64,000 nt of DNA, taken from assembly GCA_018806915.1 (NCBI GenBank), contig JAGKQI010000078.1:682001-746000 (forward strand), in the 5' to 3' direction. Both the position numbers and the translations under genes were made by a program. The first letter of the stretch is position 1. Every line of letters starts with the position of its first letter. Under the pieces are notes generated by a model. It did not search any database and was not told where the DNA came from. It saw only the letters and a program-made list of their open reading frames with translations. Source of the DNA: Phytophthora colocasiae. Its lineage: Eukaryota > Oomycota > Peronosporomycetes > Peronosporales > Peronosporaceae. Shown here one piece after another: positions 9,262 through 21,722 of this stretch.

Positions 9262-12200
9262 ATGGCGGAAGAGATCACTTTCGCTAAAGTGAAGCAAAAC
9301 GGTACCACCGTGAAAAAGAAGATACCAGTTTTCAGGCAAGGCACCAGCAAGGAATGGCTGCAGTGGATCCTTCGCCTGCAAGAGTACGCAACGTTCATGC
9401 AGTACGGACAAGACCCAGAGGACCAGTATGCGTTTGTCGAGGACATTCAGCTGCTGCTCTTCGATGAGGACTTGAATTTTTTCAACGACTTTGTGCGAGA
9501 CGAAGCACACCTTCGCCCAGACGTGGCGATCGCTGGCCTACGCCATCTCACTGCACGACACTGTCCAGCGGGCACGAGAGGCCTACTGATGGACGAGCTA
9601 ACGCAGCTGAGGAAGGGCTACAACAAGACGGTCAGGCAGTACAGTGGGGAGTTCCGAATGATCCTCCGCATGATCCCCTTTCTCGAGCACGGGGAGAATG
9701 AGTCTGTACCCGAGGCCGATACGGTTCGCATGTTCCGACAAGGTATGCCGATAAACTGGCAAGTCGAGATCAACAGAATTTCTCGCATCTGGGACCTGGC
9801 GTCCATTGAAGCACAGTTCGAGCTGATCGAGCGGAACGAACGAGATGAAGCAATCCTCCGAAACAATCGCCAACCACGCAGCGATAACAAGCAACAACGC
9901 AATAGCAACCGCAAGAACGCGAAGAAGGATGGCGGCAATAACCCGCGAGACAACAACGGTAACCGCGACTCAGCAAAAAGGTACTGCAACTACTGCAAGA
10001 TGGACAACCACAATGACGATCGTTGTTTCCGGAACCCCGAGTCGACAGCTTACCGCCCGCGTAACAAGCCGAACCATGGCGACCGACGCAGCAATGGCCC
10101 CAATACCATGGCGGCTATGCAAGAACAACTCGCTGAGATGGCTGCGATGATGAGCGCAATGAAGAAGCGACAAGATGAAGAGTTTGCAGCGATGCGCTTT
10201 TACAGCAGTGACTATTCCAACACCTTGGCGGCGATGAGTCCCCCTATTGCTCAGACTTCAGGAAAGGAAGACCCCAAGATGATAGTGCAGATTCAGCTGG
10301 GAAAAACCCGAGTAACGGCACTGTTGGATACGGGCTGTACCTCGTCGGCAATGGACCGAGCGACTGCTACTGTGGCAAAGCAGGATATCAACCTGCGACC
10401 CGCGGTCGCCAATTTTCTCAATGCTGATGGATCTCCAGGCATGACCACACACAATGCGGAAGCAACCTTCAAGATGTTGGACTTCTCGCATTCGAGGACG
10501 TGCTCACACGAATTTCGGGTGGCTGAAAAACTCCTCTACCCAGTGATGTTGGGTCGCGATTTCATGCAGCAACAGAGGATGGTGCTGGACTTCGATCGTA
10601 GTGTTATTGAGTGGGATGGCATCGAAATACCAATGACGAAGCCAAATGGAACCAAGACTTTCCAGGCAGCGGTGCTTGCGTCTGACGCGGAGTGCCGTGC
10701 CGAGATTAACGTGGACGAGCCCGAAGAAATTCCATTGGAGTCGATGTTTTCGGAAGCTGAGCTTACGCCTACGCAGAAGGCAGAGATGATGAACTTGGTC
10801 AATGAATTTTCCGATCTGTTTACGGGCTCTCTCGGTACGATGAAAAAGGAGCCTTATGTGCTTCCGTTGACACCGGACGCAAAGCCCATTGCTAGCCGAC
10901 CATTTCCGATTCCACGAGCTTACTACGACGCGACACGAGCAGAGATCCAGCGCCTAATTGACATTGGTGTTTTGGTGCGGGATTCAACATCCTTGTGGGC
11001 GTCACCAGCATTTGTAGTACCGAAGAAGGATGGATCGGTGCGCCTCGTGTGCGACTTCCGGAAATTGAACAAATTCCTGCAGCGCAACCACTACCCGACG
11101 AAGGATGTCAAAGAGATGGTTCGCTCGGTGGAGCAGCCGAAATACAAGTCGGTGTTCGATGTCCCGCTTAGCTACTACACACGTGTGTTAGCGCGAAAGA
11201 GCAGAGCTGTAACGGCAATTACCACACCTCTCGGCAAGTTTGTCTTCGCTCGTCTGCCGATGGGCGTGTCGACTGCACCCGATGAGTTCCAAGCTTGCAT
11301 GGATGAGAAACTTGGCGACCTGGAGTACGTGCGCGTGTATCTCGATGACATAATGGTCACATCGTGCTCCTTCGCTGAGCATCTAGAGCATCTAGCGGTG
11401 GTTTTCCATCGCCTGCGCGACTTCGGGCTGACACTCCATCGCAAGAAGTCCAAGATCTGCGCGAAGGTGGTGGAGTATCTCGGCTACCAGCTGACTGAAG
11501 ACGGTATAGCGGCGCTGCCAAACAAGGTCGCAGCGATTACTGCAATTGCTCCGCCCCGCAATCGCCGAGAAGTACGTCGATTTGTCGGAATAGTGAATTT
11601 TTACGGCGACATGATTCCTCGTCGAGCTGAACTACTTGCACCGTTGACTCGACTCACGTCACCGACAAGAAATTTCCAATGGACAAGCGCTGAAAGCGAG
11701 GCGTTCGAGGCAGTAAAATCTGCGCTAGCGAAGCGCGTACTACTTGCTTTCCCAGCTAGTGGACGGCCATTTCACGTGTTCACAGATGCGTCGAAGCTGC
11801 AATTGGGTGCGGTGATCACGCAAGACAAGAAGCCGCTGGCATACTGGTCCAAGAAGTGCAACCATGCCCAGACCGCCTACCCGGCCAATCGGCTGGAGCT
11901 GCTCAGCATCTTGCTGTTGCTGCGAGAGTTTCGCAGCATGCTTCTGGGTCAAGAACTACACCTGCATACCGATCATCTGAATCTGACCTACTCGACTTTT
12001 CACGACGTCCACATGATGCGGTGGCGTCTCGAGATTGAGGAGTTCGGCCCTATCTTCCACTACATCCCAGGTACCAGCAACGTCGTGGCGGACGCGCTGT
12101 CACGGCTGCCGATCAAAGATGAAGATCGCTCCGATCTGGAGGAGAAAGCACCGCCTGTGTCAATCGCGGCACTTGCAGCGGCAGTGGTGGATGAATCATG

Positions 12201-13327
12201 CCCAGTGGATATGCGAGTTGTGGCTGCTCGCCAAGCTGATGACCCGACACTCGTGGAGGCCGAGGTCCAAGAAATAGCGGGCACGGTGGTAAAGGTGCAC
12301 CCCGTCACCAAGAAGGTGTTGGTCCCCACACCACTACAGCATCAACTCGTGCAGACCTACCACGACCTGCTCATCCACCCCGGCGCCGCCACAATGAAAA
12401 ACACTATCGCCCAAGTGTTTCACTGGGACGGAATGGAAACAGATATCCGAAAGTTCGTCGACAAGTGCATCACCTGCTTGAAGGCTAAGCATCCTACGAC
12501 TCGTTATGGATTGCTACCACCAAAAACGGTGGAGGTGTGGCCATGGTACGAAATTGCAGTCGACTCAATCGGACCGTACGGAAGGAAGGGCTTCAGGGCG
12601 CTGACGATTATCGACACAGCTACGCGCCTAGTGGAAATCCTTCCTACACTCGATGCCACCAGTGCAGAAGCGGCATACCTGATGGATCGCTACTGGTTTG
12701 CTCGCTACCCACGCCCAGCGAGATGCGTTCACGATGGAGGTAGCGAGTTCAAGAAGGAATTCGCCGAGCTGCTCGACAGCTACGGAGTGGAGCGCATTGT
12801 CACGACGACAAGGAACCCGCAGGCAAACGCGGTCATCGAACGGGTCCACCGAGTTATCGGTGAGAAGATGAGGACCAAAAGCATCGCCACATCGGACGAC
12901 TGGGCCAACTTCCTGAACAACACCATGTTTCGCCATGAGAGCGTCCAACCACTCAATGCTGAAGGCTTCACCGGCTCAGCTCGCCTTTGGTCGAGACATG
13001 CTGGTCGACATGGCCCACAAGACAGACTGGGCAGCCGAGCACCAGCGTAAGGTGGACCAAGTGCGCGCGCATAACAGACGCGAAAATCGAGGACGCTCTG
13101 AGTGGGCATATCGGCCTGGTGACCACGTGCTGTTGCGCCGCGACGCCGGTGTCCAAGGAAAAATGCAGCCTCTATTCGACGGACCGTTCGAAGTCGTTGC
13201 AGTCCAAGAGCATGGGACGCTTACCCTTGACAAGGGTCGCTACCTTGAAAAGGTGCACATCCGTCGAGTGCGCCCCTGCAAGGCCAAGCGTGGAGGAGAC
13301 TGTGAGTCGGCAGTGACGTCCGTCTAA
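9262..13327 (+). CDS. gag-pol polyprotein of the Ty3/gypsy element, one frameshift near the end
   Basis: I start at the ATG at 9262 (MAEEITFAKV, context ACAAGATGG). A gag region is followed by a CX2CX4HX4C zinc knuckle (CNYCKMDNHNDDRC). Then come an aspartic protease with LLDTGC (near codon 365 counted from 9238), a reverse transcriptase with YLDD (near 701), RNase H with TDAS (near 848), and an integrase with an H-H-C-C finger (near 1041-1080) and a D-D-E triad (near 1108, 1165 and 1201). The first frame ends at 13050. The integrase C-terminus, with the GPFEV-containing end domain, lies in another frame from about 12935 to 13327, so a 1-nt shift sits near 12930. The final stop codon falls 27 bp inside the 3' LTR. 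The element drives its own copying by reverse transcription; whether the shift is real is unknown. Confidence 0.93.
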
Positions 13328-13557
13328 GAACGCACGTGCCACGCTCAGAAAGCACGATACGTGCCCTGGAAGCAGCAGATCAGCTGCATTGCTTGTTTAC
13401 CAGCCTTCATGGCTGCTGCATATGCTTGACGTTCAAGAGGGAGTTAGTTGTCCATAGTTAGAGGTAGCCAAGGGCGAGAGTAGCTTAAGACGACCAACTT
13501 AATCTCAGTTCTACTTTTTACTCCAAGAGCTCAAGTCTCAACGTCACCCACGTGACA
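13301..13557 (+). repeat. 3' LTR
   Basis: This is a 257-bp direct repeat of 8959-9215, followed by the target duplication TCCTG (13558-13562), after which T-gene coding sequence resumes. Confidence 0.95.
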
Positions 13558-13562
13558 TCCTG
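13558..13562. repeat. target-site duplication TCCTG (right copy)
   Basis: It pairs with TCCTG at 8954-8958. The undisrupted T3 gene has one copy at 26119-26123. Confidence 0.9.
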
Positions 13563-15093
13563 TTCACATTTGTCGTTTTCCTGTACGTTATTGACCTCTT
13601 CTTGCTGTTTTGACTGAAACATTCTCCCTGCAGTCTTGGAAATAGCCACTCTGCCTTGAAAAATAAAGTAACTCGTGTGGTCATTCGTATCTTCTTCATC
13701 TTCATCCTCCATAAAGATTGGCGTTCGAGCTGGGAGAGCATCTTCGGGACTTAAAATGAGTTCACGACACAGAAGTTCACACACTTTCGGATGTAGAACA
13801 GCACAAACGGAGAATCGTTTCTGCATGAAATCAGCCAGCAACTGCAGATCACTGTCGCTTCTCTCAACTGGTGGGAGTCTACCAATTTCTGAAATCCGTT
13901 GAAGAGTCCAAACTGTCAGTGCATCTTCAGCTTCTGAGCTTTCTGGGTCTTCCCAGTCCTGACCAGGTGGCTCAATATCAAATTCCTTCAGTTCTTCCTC
14001 TTCTTTCTCAACTTGAGGAGCTGATTTCTTCGGAGAAGCTGCGCGCTGAACAGTTTGATACAGCGATTCGGCTGTGTACATGTACAGTGATCTGTCGTCT
14101 GTTAAAGTTGTAGGACATTCCACTCCCGCATTCTTTTGTACCATAACGTAATCTTTCGCTGCTTTCTCAAAGTCACCACTCTTTCGATATGCTGCTGCTC
14201 GTTTGTCGGTAAAATACATCTGCATTTGACACTTGACTCGATAAATTTCCTGCACTTGAATCTCCTTTACTCGTTTCAATCGCTCGTGTAAAATACTAGA
14301 TTGCTTTGGATATTTTCTCAAACCGCATACACAAATTGCCCATATTATAATACGCGAAAGCGTGTTGCCCCTGCAAGTTTCAAAACTTGTTTGTACGTTG
14401 ACAACGCGGCATTAAATTGACCAGTTCGTTCCAGACAAACAGCTAAATGGAATTTCGCCTCGATCTCACTGGGTCTTGCAGTGGATAAACTCTTGTAAAA
14501 CTTGATAGCTTGATCATATTCGCCGTTAGCTCGTGCTTGAAAAGCTTTCACTCGAAGACGTTCCGTAGCGTTCATGGTAGAAATTGCTCGAGCCCTGGAT
14601 AAAAGCTCAAGCGTTTTGCTTTCTACTCCTTCTCTACTCCTTCCACGACCAAGTTGACCTCGAGGCTCTACACTTCTCCCAATAAGTGGATTCACATACT
14701 GTTCCTGGTTTCCTTCTCGTTTAACAGCTTCTTGTATCGCTACAACGGCTGTTCTTGGTGTAAGAACTTCCATTTGCTCATGACGAAGTTGACTCTTGAT
14801 TCTTCGACCAGTAGCAGGTCGTTTCGGTAGTTTTGTAGGTTCCGATGAAGTTGCTCGAGCTGTAGACGGTCTGGAAGGTAGAAGAATACTTCGATGTTGA
14901 CGACAATCGATGGACGTCAAGAAGGCCCATTGAGCTGTAGCTGGGTAGGATAATTCCTGACGAAGTTTACGATGAGGTGCTGACGATCCACGCCGTGGAT
15001 TCCACGGGTAGTTCCTATTCTACTTCCGTCACTGTAAGTTATCGCTGATACGATCGTCCTCGGTGATTCAGAAGCTAATGGAGGTCCGTACAT
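13563..15093 (-). pseudogene. T2, 5' part: TPR region, frameshifted
   Basis: The start codon is at 15093. Relative to T1 this copy has a 14-bp palindromic insertion (around 14991-15006) that shifts the N-terminal frame. An extra T near 14203 and two missing C near 14366 shift the TPR part. The TPR helices, acidic linker and start of the first cyclic-nucleotide-binding-like domain are otherwise recognisable, and the copy continues across the LTR element into 8958-7686. Confidence 0.8.
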
Positions 15094-15202
15094 CGTAGGA
15101 AGCGTTTATTTTCTTTGAAAAACTAAACTACTATCTCACTATTCTTGGGTCCTCCAAAACTTACAGAATTATCCAAAGAGAATGAAATGGTTTCCATCTT
15201 AA

Positions 15203-15216
15203 CCCCTCGGTTACCA
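15203..15216 (+). repeat. left terminal inverted repeat of the piggyBac element
   Basis: CCCCTCGGTTACCA, directly inside the left TTAA. It matches the right end (18642-18655) in inverted orientation with one mismatch. Confidence 0.85.
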
Positions 15217-15244
15217 GAAATCGAGTGCAGAATCAAGTTTATTT

Positions 15245-15263
15245 AAGTCGTAACTTACGACTT
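15245..15263. repeat. subterminal palindrome AAGTCGTAACTTACGACTT (left)
   Basis: The palindrome has 9-bp arms around one central base. Core copies GTCGTAACTTACGAC recur near the right end at 18594-18608 and 18625-18639. Looser relatives (GTCGTAAGAGTTACGAC, ACTTACGACTT) lie at 15358-15412, and related half-sites sit inside the transposase intron at 16745-16821. They are candidate transposase-binding sites. Confidence 0.65.
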
Positions 15264-15567
15264 CCTTTTAGTATAAATGTTTGTATTGACGTGCCTTTTC
15301 CACGTCGAGATGCACCAGTTTCCCGCTATAAACTACCACAGGTATTCCTGAGCTATGTCGTAAGAGTTACGACTTTTGAACCTCATTTCACCCTGGAAAG
15401 CCAACACTTACGACTTCCTATCATTTCTTTGTCGACACCAGATGTCTTCCTACTCAGCAATACTGCTTCTGATTCAACAAAACCTGGGCTATGCTTTTCC
15501 TTATGCTGTGTTTTGAGCAACAGAGCATGGACAATGATAAAGAAAGCTGATTTGCAGTCCTACGAGC

Positions 15568-18377
15568 TCACACGATTGCTGACTGATGAGCTGGCTGTTC
15601 CTCTTCATTGTCAGCGTCGCCGTCTTCATGGCAGAGCAGCTCACGACGAGTTGGTTTGCGGGTACCAACCTTGCCCGATCGCCGCAAAACTACCCGCTTG
15701 CCAAGTGATGCTGGAATAGACTCACCACTATCAAAGTCCTCATGCCAGATCTGATAGCATGTCTTGCGCACACCTCCGTACAAATGCCGTGACTTGGGAC
15801 AAAGGAAGCACTTCGCGTCAGTTTGGGAGCAGTCTTCGCAGTAGTAGGTAGTCTGGAATGATTTCTTGCGGTCGCCACGGAGGAGGGCACACACTTTACA
15901 GGAGCGCTGCCTTCGTTTTTGGACACCAGATACTACGACCCAGTCATTGAACTGAATGTGTTTGTGCCCGTTCAACCTGGGCCGTTTGCGAGAGTTGATC
16001 AGCGGTGAGGGTGTCGGGACTGTAGCTTCCTCGAAGTCTTCATCTTTGAGCTGCAGAAGTTGTTTATGCAGGAGAAGGTACCATTCTCCACGTGTTTTAG
16101 GCACAAGACGCTTGATTCGGCACGTTTCCTTGTGCGTCAGATATGCATTGACCAGCGCCATGTCTACAAACCCGAGGAGTAGAGATTTGTAGTATTTTTG
16201 AAAACGGAATGATGTCTGGATCGAGTAGGACTGTAGGCGGAGTTGATCATGGACATCAACTCCGCCCATCCATCTCTGGTAATCCGTAACGAGCTTCGGA
16301 CATTTTACAGTAGACGACCCCACCATCTTGATATTGCGGTGAATAGAATCCTCCGCCATGATCGGACCCGTTGCCAGGTAGTGTACTGGTTTTCTATCCC
16401 ACCAGTGGCACGCCACCATGGTCGGGACAGCAACGGACCGAGAGAATGCAAAAGATCCGCGCTCAACTGCACGAGGCCGCGACTTGCGGCTTTCAACCAC
16501 TTGCTTATCGAATCCTAGTCGATTGACCATGATTGTTCCCAATACGTAGATACCCATCGACAATAGCTGAATAGCTAGTGGAACAGAACTGTAGAATCTG
16601 TCGATAACGACAAGTCGAAAGCCCTGAGACCTTTCTCCCAGCAAAGCTTTCATGTTTCGAACGACGGCTGCTGCTCCCGTCTTGTTGTCGAATGCTTGTT
16701 TGTCTGAATCCCCACTGTCGCGCTTCCCAACGTACACCTCGAATCTATAGCAGTAAGTTACGACGTGGAAAATGTCAATTTCGAATTTGCAGGTCATAAG
16801 TTACAACATAATAGAACATACCGGTGACAGTAAGCACTTCCAGAGTCGCACACCATGAACAGCTTCGTACCATAACGGTGTGGTTTATCAGGCATAAACA
16901 TGCGCGTGGTGTTGCGCTTTGAAGTTGCCGGTAGAACGCCTTCGTCGAACGAAAACTTACTGCCCAGTGTCCAGCCTGATCGAAACCGCGACTGCAGCAC
17001 TTCGACAACAGGTCTAATCTTCCAAATCTTGTCCCGCATACGGGGAGCCTCGTTGTTCACTACATGAAGGTCACGAAGGATAGACGTGCACCGATTTCTA
17101 GGCATAAACTTGCCAAAGTTACCGGCAGGAATCGCTCCATTGTCAGACATTGCCCAGTGCCTGGAAAAGCGTCGCGTCATTGGGTTCAGCATTCTCGCCA
17201 CTAAGAGTCCGATAACGTAAAGCACCTCGTGGGGTTGATATGCAGGCTCTGCACGCAAGCGCCGTTCGATTTGCTTGACAGTCTCAGGGGTCGCGATTCC
17301 GCGCTTCCGCTGTAGCGACCGAATTCGTTTTGCTCTTGCGTTTGCGGTTTGCTTTTTGTAGCGATTTGTCTCTTTGGTAATGCTCACCCACAGTGATTTT
17401 GGTAGAAAATAGAACAGTAACAGCATAGGAGAGTCGGCCAGTTCCTGTAGGTCGCGTGTGGGTGCGGCGACGTCAGAAGACAACCCAGGGTACTCCCCAC
17501 CTACAGGTTCAAAACTGGATGACGGTGGGCTCCACTCAAATCTTCGAAGTGCGTCTTTATCAATCGCTCCAAGCGTTAGTTTGCCTCCCATGCCTTCCAC
17601 AAATGCATCATCCATGTGAACAACTTCTTCGTCAAGTGCAGGTACATACGTCATCAGGATACTCGCGGCGTTCAATCATATCATCGCCACTGTTGTCACT
17701 ATTGTCGCTGCCACTGGAATCGATGGCTTCATACTCATCTGACAACTCACCATCCACCATGACGTTCACATCGTCTGTCGGTACAGCTACCTGGGAATCG
17801 TCCTCCACCCTCCCACCACCATTAGCACTGGCGTCATCACTTCCTCCCACGTTGTCAGAATTGTTTGACTCAGGTCCAGATATAAGACGCTGGAGCGCCC
17901 CCACAACCATGTCTTGGTCATCCTGCTCCAGCTGGGCAGGTTCAGAGTCGCAGTCCGACCCAAAAATTGCCGAGATAGTGTTTTGTGAGATCGCAATGGA
18001 TGTGTCAATTTGTGACGCGGTCACAGGGTCCTCCATTGAAGCAGCACCGTCTCCGCTTGCCTCCCCCTCCTCACTCTCACCACTTCCGTCCCTAATAAGC
18101 CCCGAGTCGATAGCAAAGGTCACTACGGCGTCCTCACCTACATACCGCAATATCATTAGTATAGTAAATTTTGAATTCAATTCAATAACGCACCAACAAA
18201 CGACTGCTCATTCGGCGATGTATACGTCCACTCGTTTGTGAGCCCGGAAGGTCTTCTAGATGTCCAGCCCACCGAGCGTAGCTGCCGCCATAGATGCTTG
18301 AAGTCGATATCGCGCACGTCCACCATACTTGCAACCGCTGCTTGTTTCGTCCTCGAGCTGGATCGTACCCTTGCCAT
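15568..18377 (-). CDS. piggyBac-family transposase (DDE_Tnp_1_7 type), with introns
   Basis: The likely start is the ATG at 18377 (MARVRSSSRTK); the stop is at 15568. Exon 1 (18377-18194) holds an LWRQLRSVGWTSRRPSG motif typical of oomycete piggyBac proteins. An intron at 18193-18138 (56 nt, GTGCGT...TGTAG) follows. An acidic, Ser-rich region comes next. Near 17640 the frame changes, by a small shift or an undetected intron. The catalytic domain contains SFDEGVLP, KPHRYGTKLF, then a 77-nt intron (16821-16745, GTATGT...CTATAG) that joins CHR to FEVYVGK, then VVIDRFYSS and GGVDVHDQLR. A Cys-rich C-terminus (CKVC...CEDC...CFLC) ends the protein. It acts in the nucleus to cut and paste the element. 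Confidence 0.88.
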
Positions 18378-18641
18378 CGCGGCAAATTCTGGAATGAGGT
18401 CCACTTACCTACCGTCGGCTTGCGATCTGCTGCAATCTGGTCGGTGCTACACATCTACCCTTACCCTGGCCTTTTTTATACTCTTTCCGATTCGACCTCT
18501 TTCAGCTTATACTTTTCGGCCTCAAAATTTGACTTGATTAAAGTATCATGCCCTCTTTTTTCGAGCCATTTCCTGTTTAAAGCAGCTCACTACGTCGTAA
18601 CTTACGACTTTCGCCCTCATCAAAGTCGTAACTTACGACGT

Positions 18642-18655
18642 TGGTACCCGAGGGG
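18642..18655 (-). repeat. right terminal inverted repeat of the piggyBac element
   Basis: Read on the minus strand this is CCCCTCGGGTACCA, directly inside the right TTAA. Confidence 0.85.
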
Positions 18656-18659
18656 TTAA

Positions 18660-19067
18660 TAGAAGATTCCGATGATGAGCTGGAGAATGAAAAACAGGCG
18701 ATATACCTGTTTTGTCTTTCGTGAAAAACAGGCGATACACGTATCCGTGGAACTTGCGGTCTGCTTACTTGTATTTTTAAGTCTCCCATCCAGCACAACT
18801 ACCAGTATTCTTGATTTTTGTTCCACCGGTCATTCAAAAAGAAAGTATTTATTTGAGTTTTCAATTGCGCCACATTTCTTCTTCAGCCAAACTTAATTGA
18901 AACCTTAAACGCGATCACTGCTGTCTATCCATTAAAAAAAAGTCGTTTGAAACCGTCCGATGGACGTTCTCAAAGCCTTTGAGTCAAAGGTGATGACGTG
19001 TTAGTTTCGTTGGAGACATACGCATCCCCCCACCATAACTGCCAGAGCGGGGTCACAGCAGAAATAT
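18660..19067. other. spacer between piggyBac/T2 and CRN-a2
   Basis: This is the continuation of the T2 upstream spacer after the transposon. It contains a hairpin with arms AAAACAGG (18691-18698) and CCTGTTTT (18706-18713); unit 3 has the same at 27796-27818. No gene is seen. Confidence 0.6.
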
Positions 19068-21722
19068 TCAAGAAAGCACAGTCCCTATCTGAAGCACAAT
19101 TGCCAATTGCTCACCAGCTACAGGGTCGACAATCCAGTTTACCAACCCAGTGTTGCAATCGACCGTGACGATACCAAGACCAGACGACTTCCAACCACTT
19201 ATGCTATCCTGCTGAAAATGAGTGAGCTTTTGGCAAAAGACGACTGCAAGATCCCACTTTTTCCACTTTAGCTTTCGCTGACCACCCTCTTTTTCAGGCT
19301 CTGTACACTCACAATTCAAACCCTCGATGATTTTCTTCAGCGCACCACTGTCAAGTTTCATCTCCCAATGTTTATATTCACAAATGAACAGTGGATTGGT
19401 ATCTCCAGGGACCATCACGTAACAATCCAATCTCTCGAAGTTCTGAGTGCGAAAAAGATGACCGAAGTTGCAGGCATTGTGACCGTCACCGTTGAGGCCA
19501 ACAAGATATTCCGGCCATTCCGCGTTAGGCGGACCCAAAAACGGGATCGACATACCTGCGAACTTTTGCTTTAAACCAGCGTATCTCTCCAACAACAACG
19601 CACTGGCATCAAAGTTGTATACACTCTGGAACGTCTCGTGCTGAAATTCACCCAGTAAGTCGGAGAAGAAATCGTTAAAGGTGGTTCCTCGCACACCATT
19701 TCTTCTCGAAGCACAGAAAAGCGCATGGGCGACCGCGTTCTCGAGTTCATTCCCATCGTTATTAGCAGCGTTCGTGTTACTATGGGAGGGAGAGCCTATT
19801 CCTGAGCGATACTCTTCAAAAATGAAAGCTGTTGAATATTCTTTATCATCGACAGAGTCGTAATACGCTGACCGCATCCCACCAAGCACTGCCAGGTACA
19901 GCAGCACATCCTTCTCCACGGCTGGAAATCGACAGGCTGTCCTCCAAGGGGTTGTTGTCTTTCTATACCGAAGGCTGCGCTTTGATACATCCACATCAGT
20001 AATATCTTGGTCGTCCAAGTTTGCAAAATGGCGATCCATGCCCGTAACCTCCACTTTTAATCTTTTCGCGGGACGTTTATCCGTGCTGTCATCACTGGAA
20101 GCTGGGCGTTTCTGACCAGAAAGTTCACTCATGCTGTCACCACCAGTAGCTGGATGCGTTCTATCAGGACTTTCAGTGCCGTAAACACATCCATCAAGAA
20201 TCTTAAAATCAATAGCTTCACTGTTGGCATTGGCGTACGATAATGCCTTCATCTGTGCATGTCTCCCATGCGGAGTGCACATGAAACCTTTCACCATCAG
20301 AAGCTTGGCATGTATAGCCTCGAACGCATTGTCTAGCAAGTCGGCCAACTCGAATGTTTCGTTTCCAGCAACTTCCAGAACGAATTGTGACACAGCGTCC
20401 ACGAAATACCGAGAAAACAAACCACGAGAATTCTTGGCAATGAGGTCCACGACCGAGTACAATTCTATCGCCCTCTCCCATGCTTTTTGCTTCGCCGGAT
20501 CCGAAAGGGGGATAGATTGGTAAGCTGGGAAATGAGGCACAACACTCATCCACCAATGAGCGTCCGTACGACTGAGTTCTGACCGACTAACCAAGTTCGA
20601 GATCTTGGCGTCGGTACCCATAGCAACCACGACCAGCCCACAAGCACGAAATACATTCAGTTGAAACGCTGATAATCTCTCCCTGGTTGGCGTCATTTCA
20701 TCCAGAATGAAGAACGGTAACACTTTTCCATCTTTCTCTATTTGACAAAGCACAGCTTTGACAGCTTCCCGATCACGCTTGGCTACTCTGAACGTTTTGT
20801 TTGCAACGCGGATCATCTGGGCGCCAACGTTGGCACGGGAACAGTACTCCAACAGTTCGATAATGAAGCCATACGTCCACAGTTCCTTCTTCACGTAAAT
20901 ATCGGAATTGCAGGACAAAACCTCTTCTTCTTCTTCAGGGTTATCCACGTCATCCTTCTTGACCATCGAGCCGAAGGCATCCGCAATCGATGAGAAGTTT
21001 TTGTAAATCTTTTGGCAATCAATTCCGGTGGCACCAAGAGGCCAATAAAACCATGGTCGTTGTTTGCGTCCTTCACCCCCCAAAGCAAACGCCAGCTGCG
21101 TCTTCCCCATTCCAGATGACCCCCCAACATAGATAAAGGTTTTGGATGTGGCTCCTTATAAATTTCGTCGATCTTGGTGAGAATCGGACCACAGTACTCT
21201 TGGCAGTTGTTCTGGATCTCTACACCAAGTCTTTGGTAATACGCCAGTTCATCCGTGAGACTTGGAATTCGACTCTCGTGCACCACAATGGTAGTCAGGA
21301 TACCTGGAACCACCACGAGTATGTGGATTTGTTTCGCTTTCGGAGTGTCCATGCCTTCCAGGCACTTAGAAATCAGACTCTCCCCCCGTAGCTCTTTGTC
21401 TTCATGTATTAGAGATTCGACGAGAGTAGTCTTCCCGCCCTTCTTCAGCTGCTTCACATCTTCGGAGTCAGACTCGATCCACGCCCCGTCATTCTTCGCC
21501 AGGAAGAGCTGTAGCTCACGAGAAGGAAACTGATACTTGTTCTCGTTACTTATCACCCTCTTTAAGTCGTGCACAATCTTATTCGCTTGAATCTCGACAG
21601 AAAACAGGGACCCTTGAGCACCAACCAGGCCGCAAAACAGAGTCATCTTGTCCTCGCTGTTTTTCTTGGAGCTTCTTATAGAGCTCAGATATTTTACGCA
21701 AAAGTTCCGCCTCGTTCTCCAT
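19068..21722 (-). pseudogene. CRN-a2: Crinkler-type effector gene, two frameshifts
   Basis: The start ATG is at 21722 and the stop at 19068. Domain order is as in CRN-a1. Compared with CRN-a3, two T are missing from a T run near 21660, which breaks the frame inside the N-terminal helical extension, and one A is missing near 21135, just before the P-loop. From the P-loop (GMGKTQ) to the C-terminal CEYK nuclease motif the frame is open for 680 codons (21110-19068). This copy keeps intact Walker A, Walker B and nuclease motifs but is detached from its header. Confidence 0.85.

Larger units (their letters stand above)
8959..13557 (+). mobile_element. Ty3/gypsy LTR retrotransposon inserted in T2
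   Basis: The element is 4599 bp long, bounded by two 257-bp direct LTRs that start TGTGAGTCGG and end CGTGACA, and flanked by the 5-bp duplication TCCTG (8954-8958 and 13558-13562). T3 holds the unfilled site with a single TCCTG at 26119-26123. I found no difference between the two LTRs by eye, which suggests a recent insertion. Internal gene order is gag, protease, reverse transcriptase, RNase H, integrase. A purine stretch GGAGGAGA (13292-13299) just before the 3' LTR is the polypurine-tract candidate. Confidence 0.95.
15199..18659 (-). mobile_element. piggyBac-type DNA transposon at TTAA
   Basis: The element lies between TTAA at 15199-15202 and TTAA at 18656-18659. The homologous spacer of unit 3 has one TTAA at 27761-27764, an exact empty site. 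Terminal inverted repeats of 14 bp with one mismatch lie just inside: CCCCTCGGTTACCA at 15203-15216, and the complement of CCCCTCGGGTACCA at 18642-18655. The element is about 3.46 kb and carries one transposase gene on the minus strand. TTAA targeting with clean duplication is the known habit of piggyBac. Confidence 0.95.
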
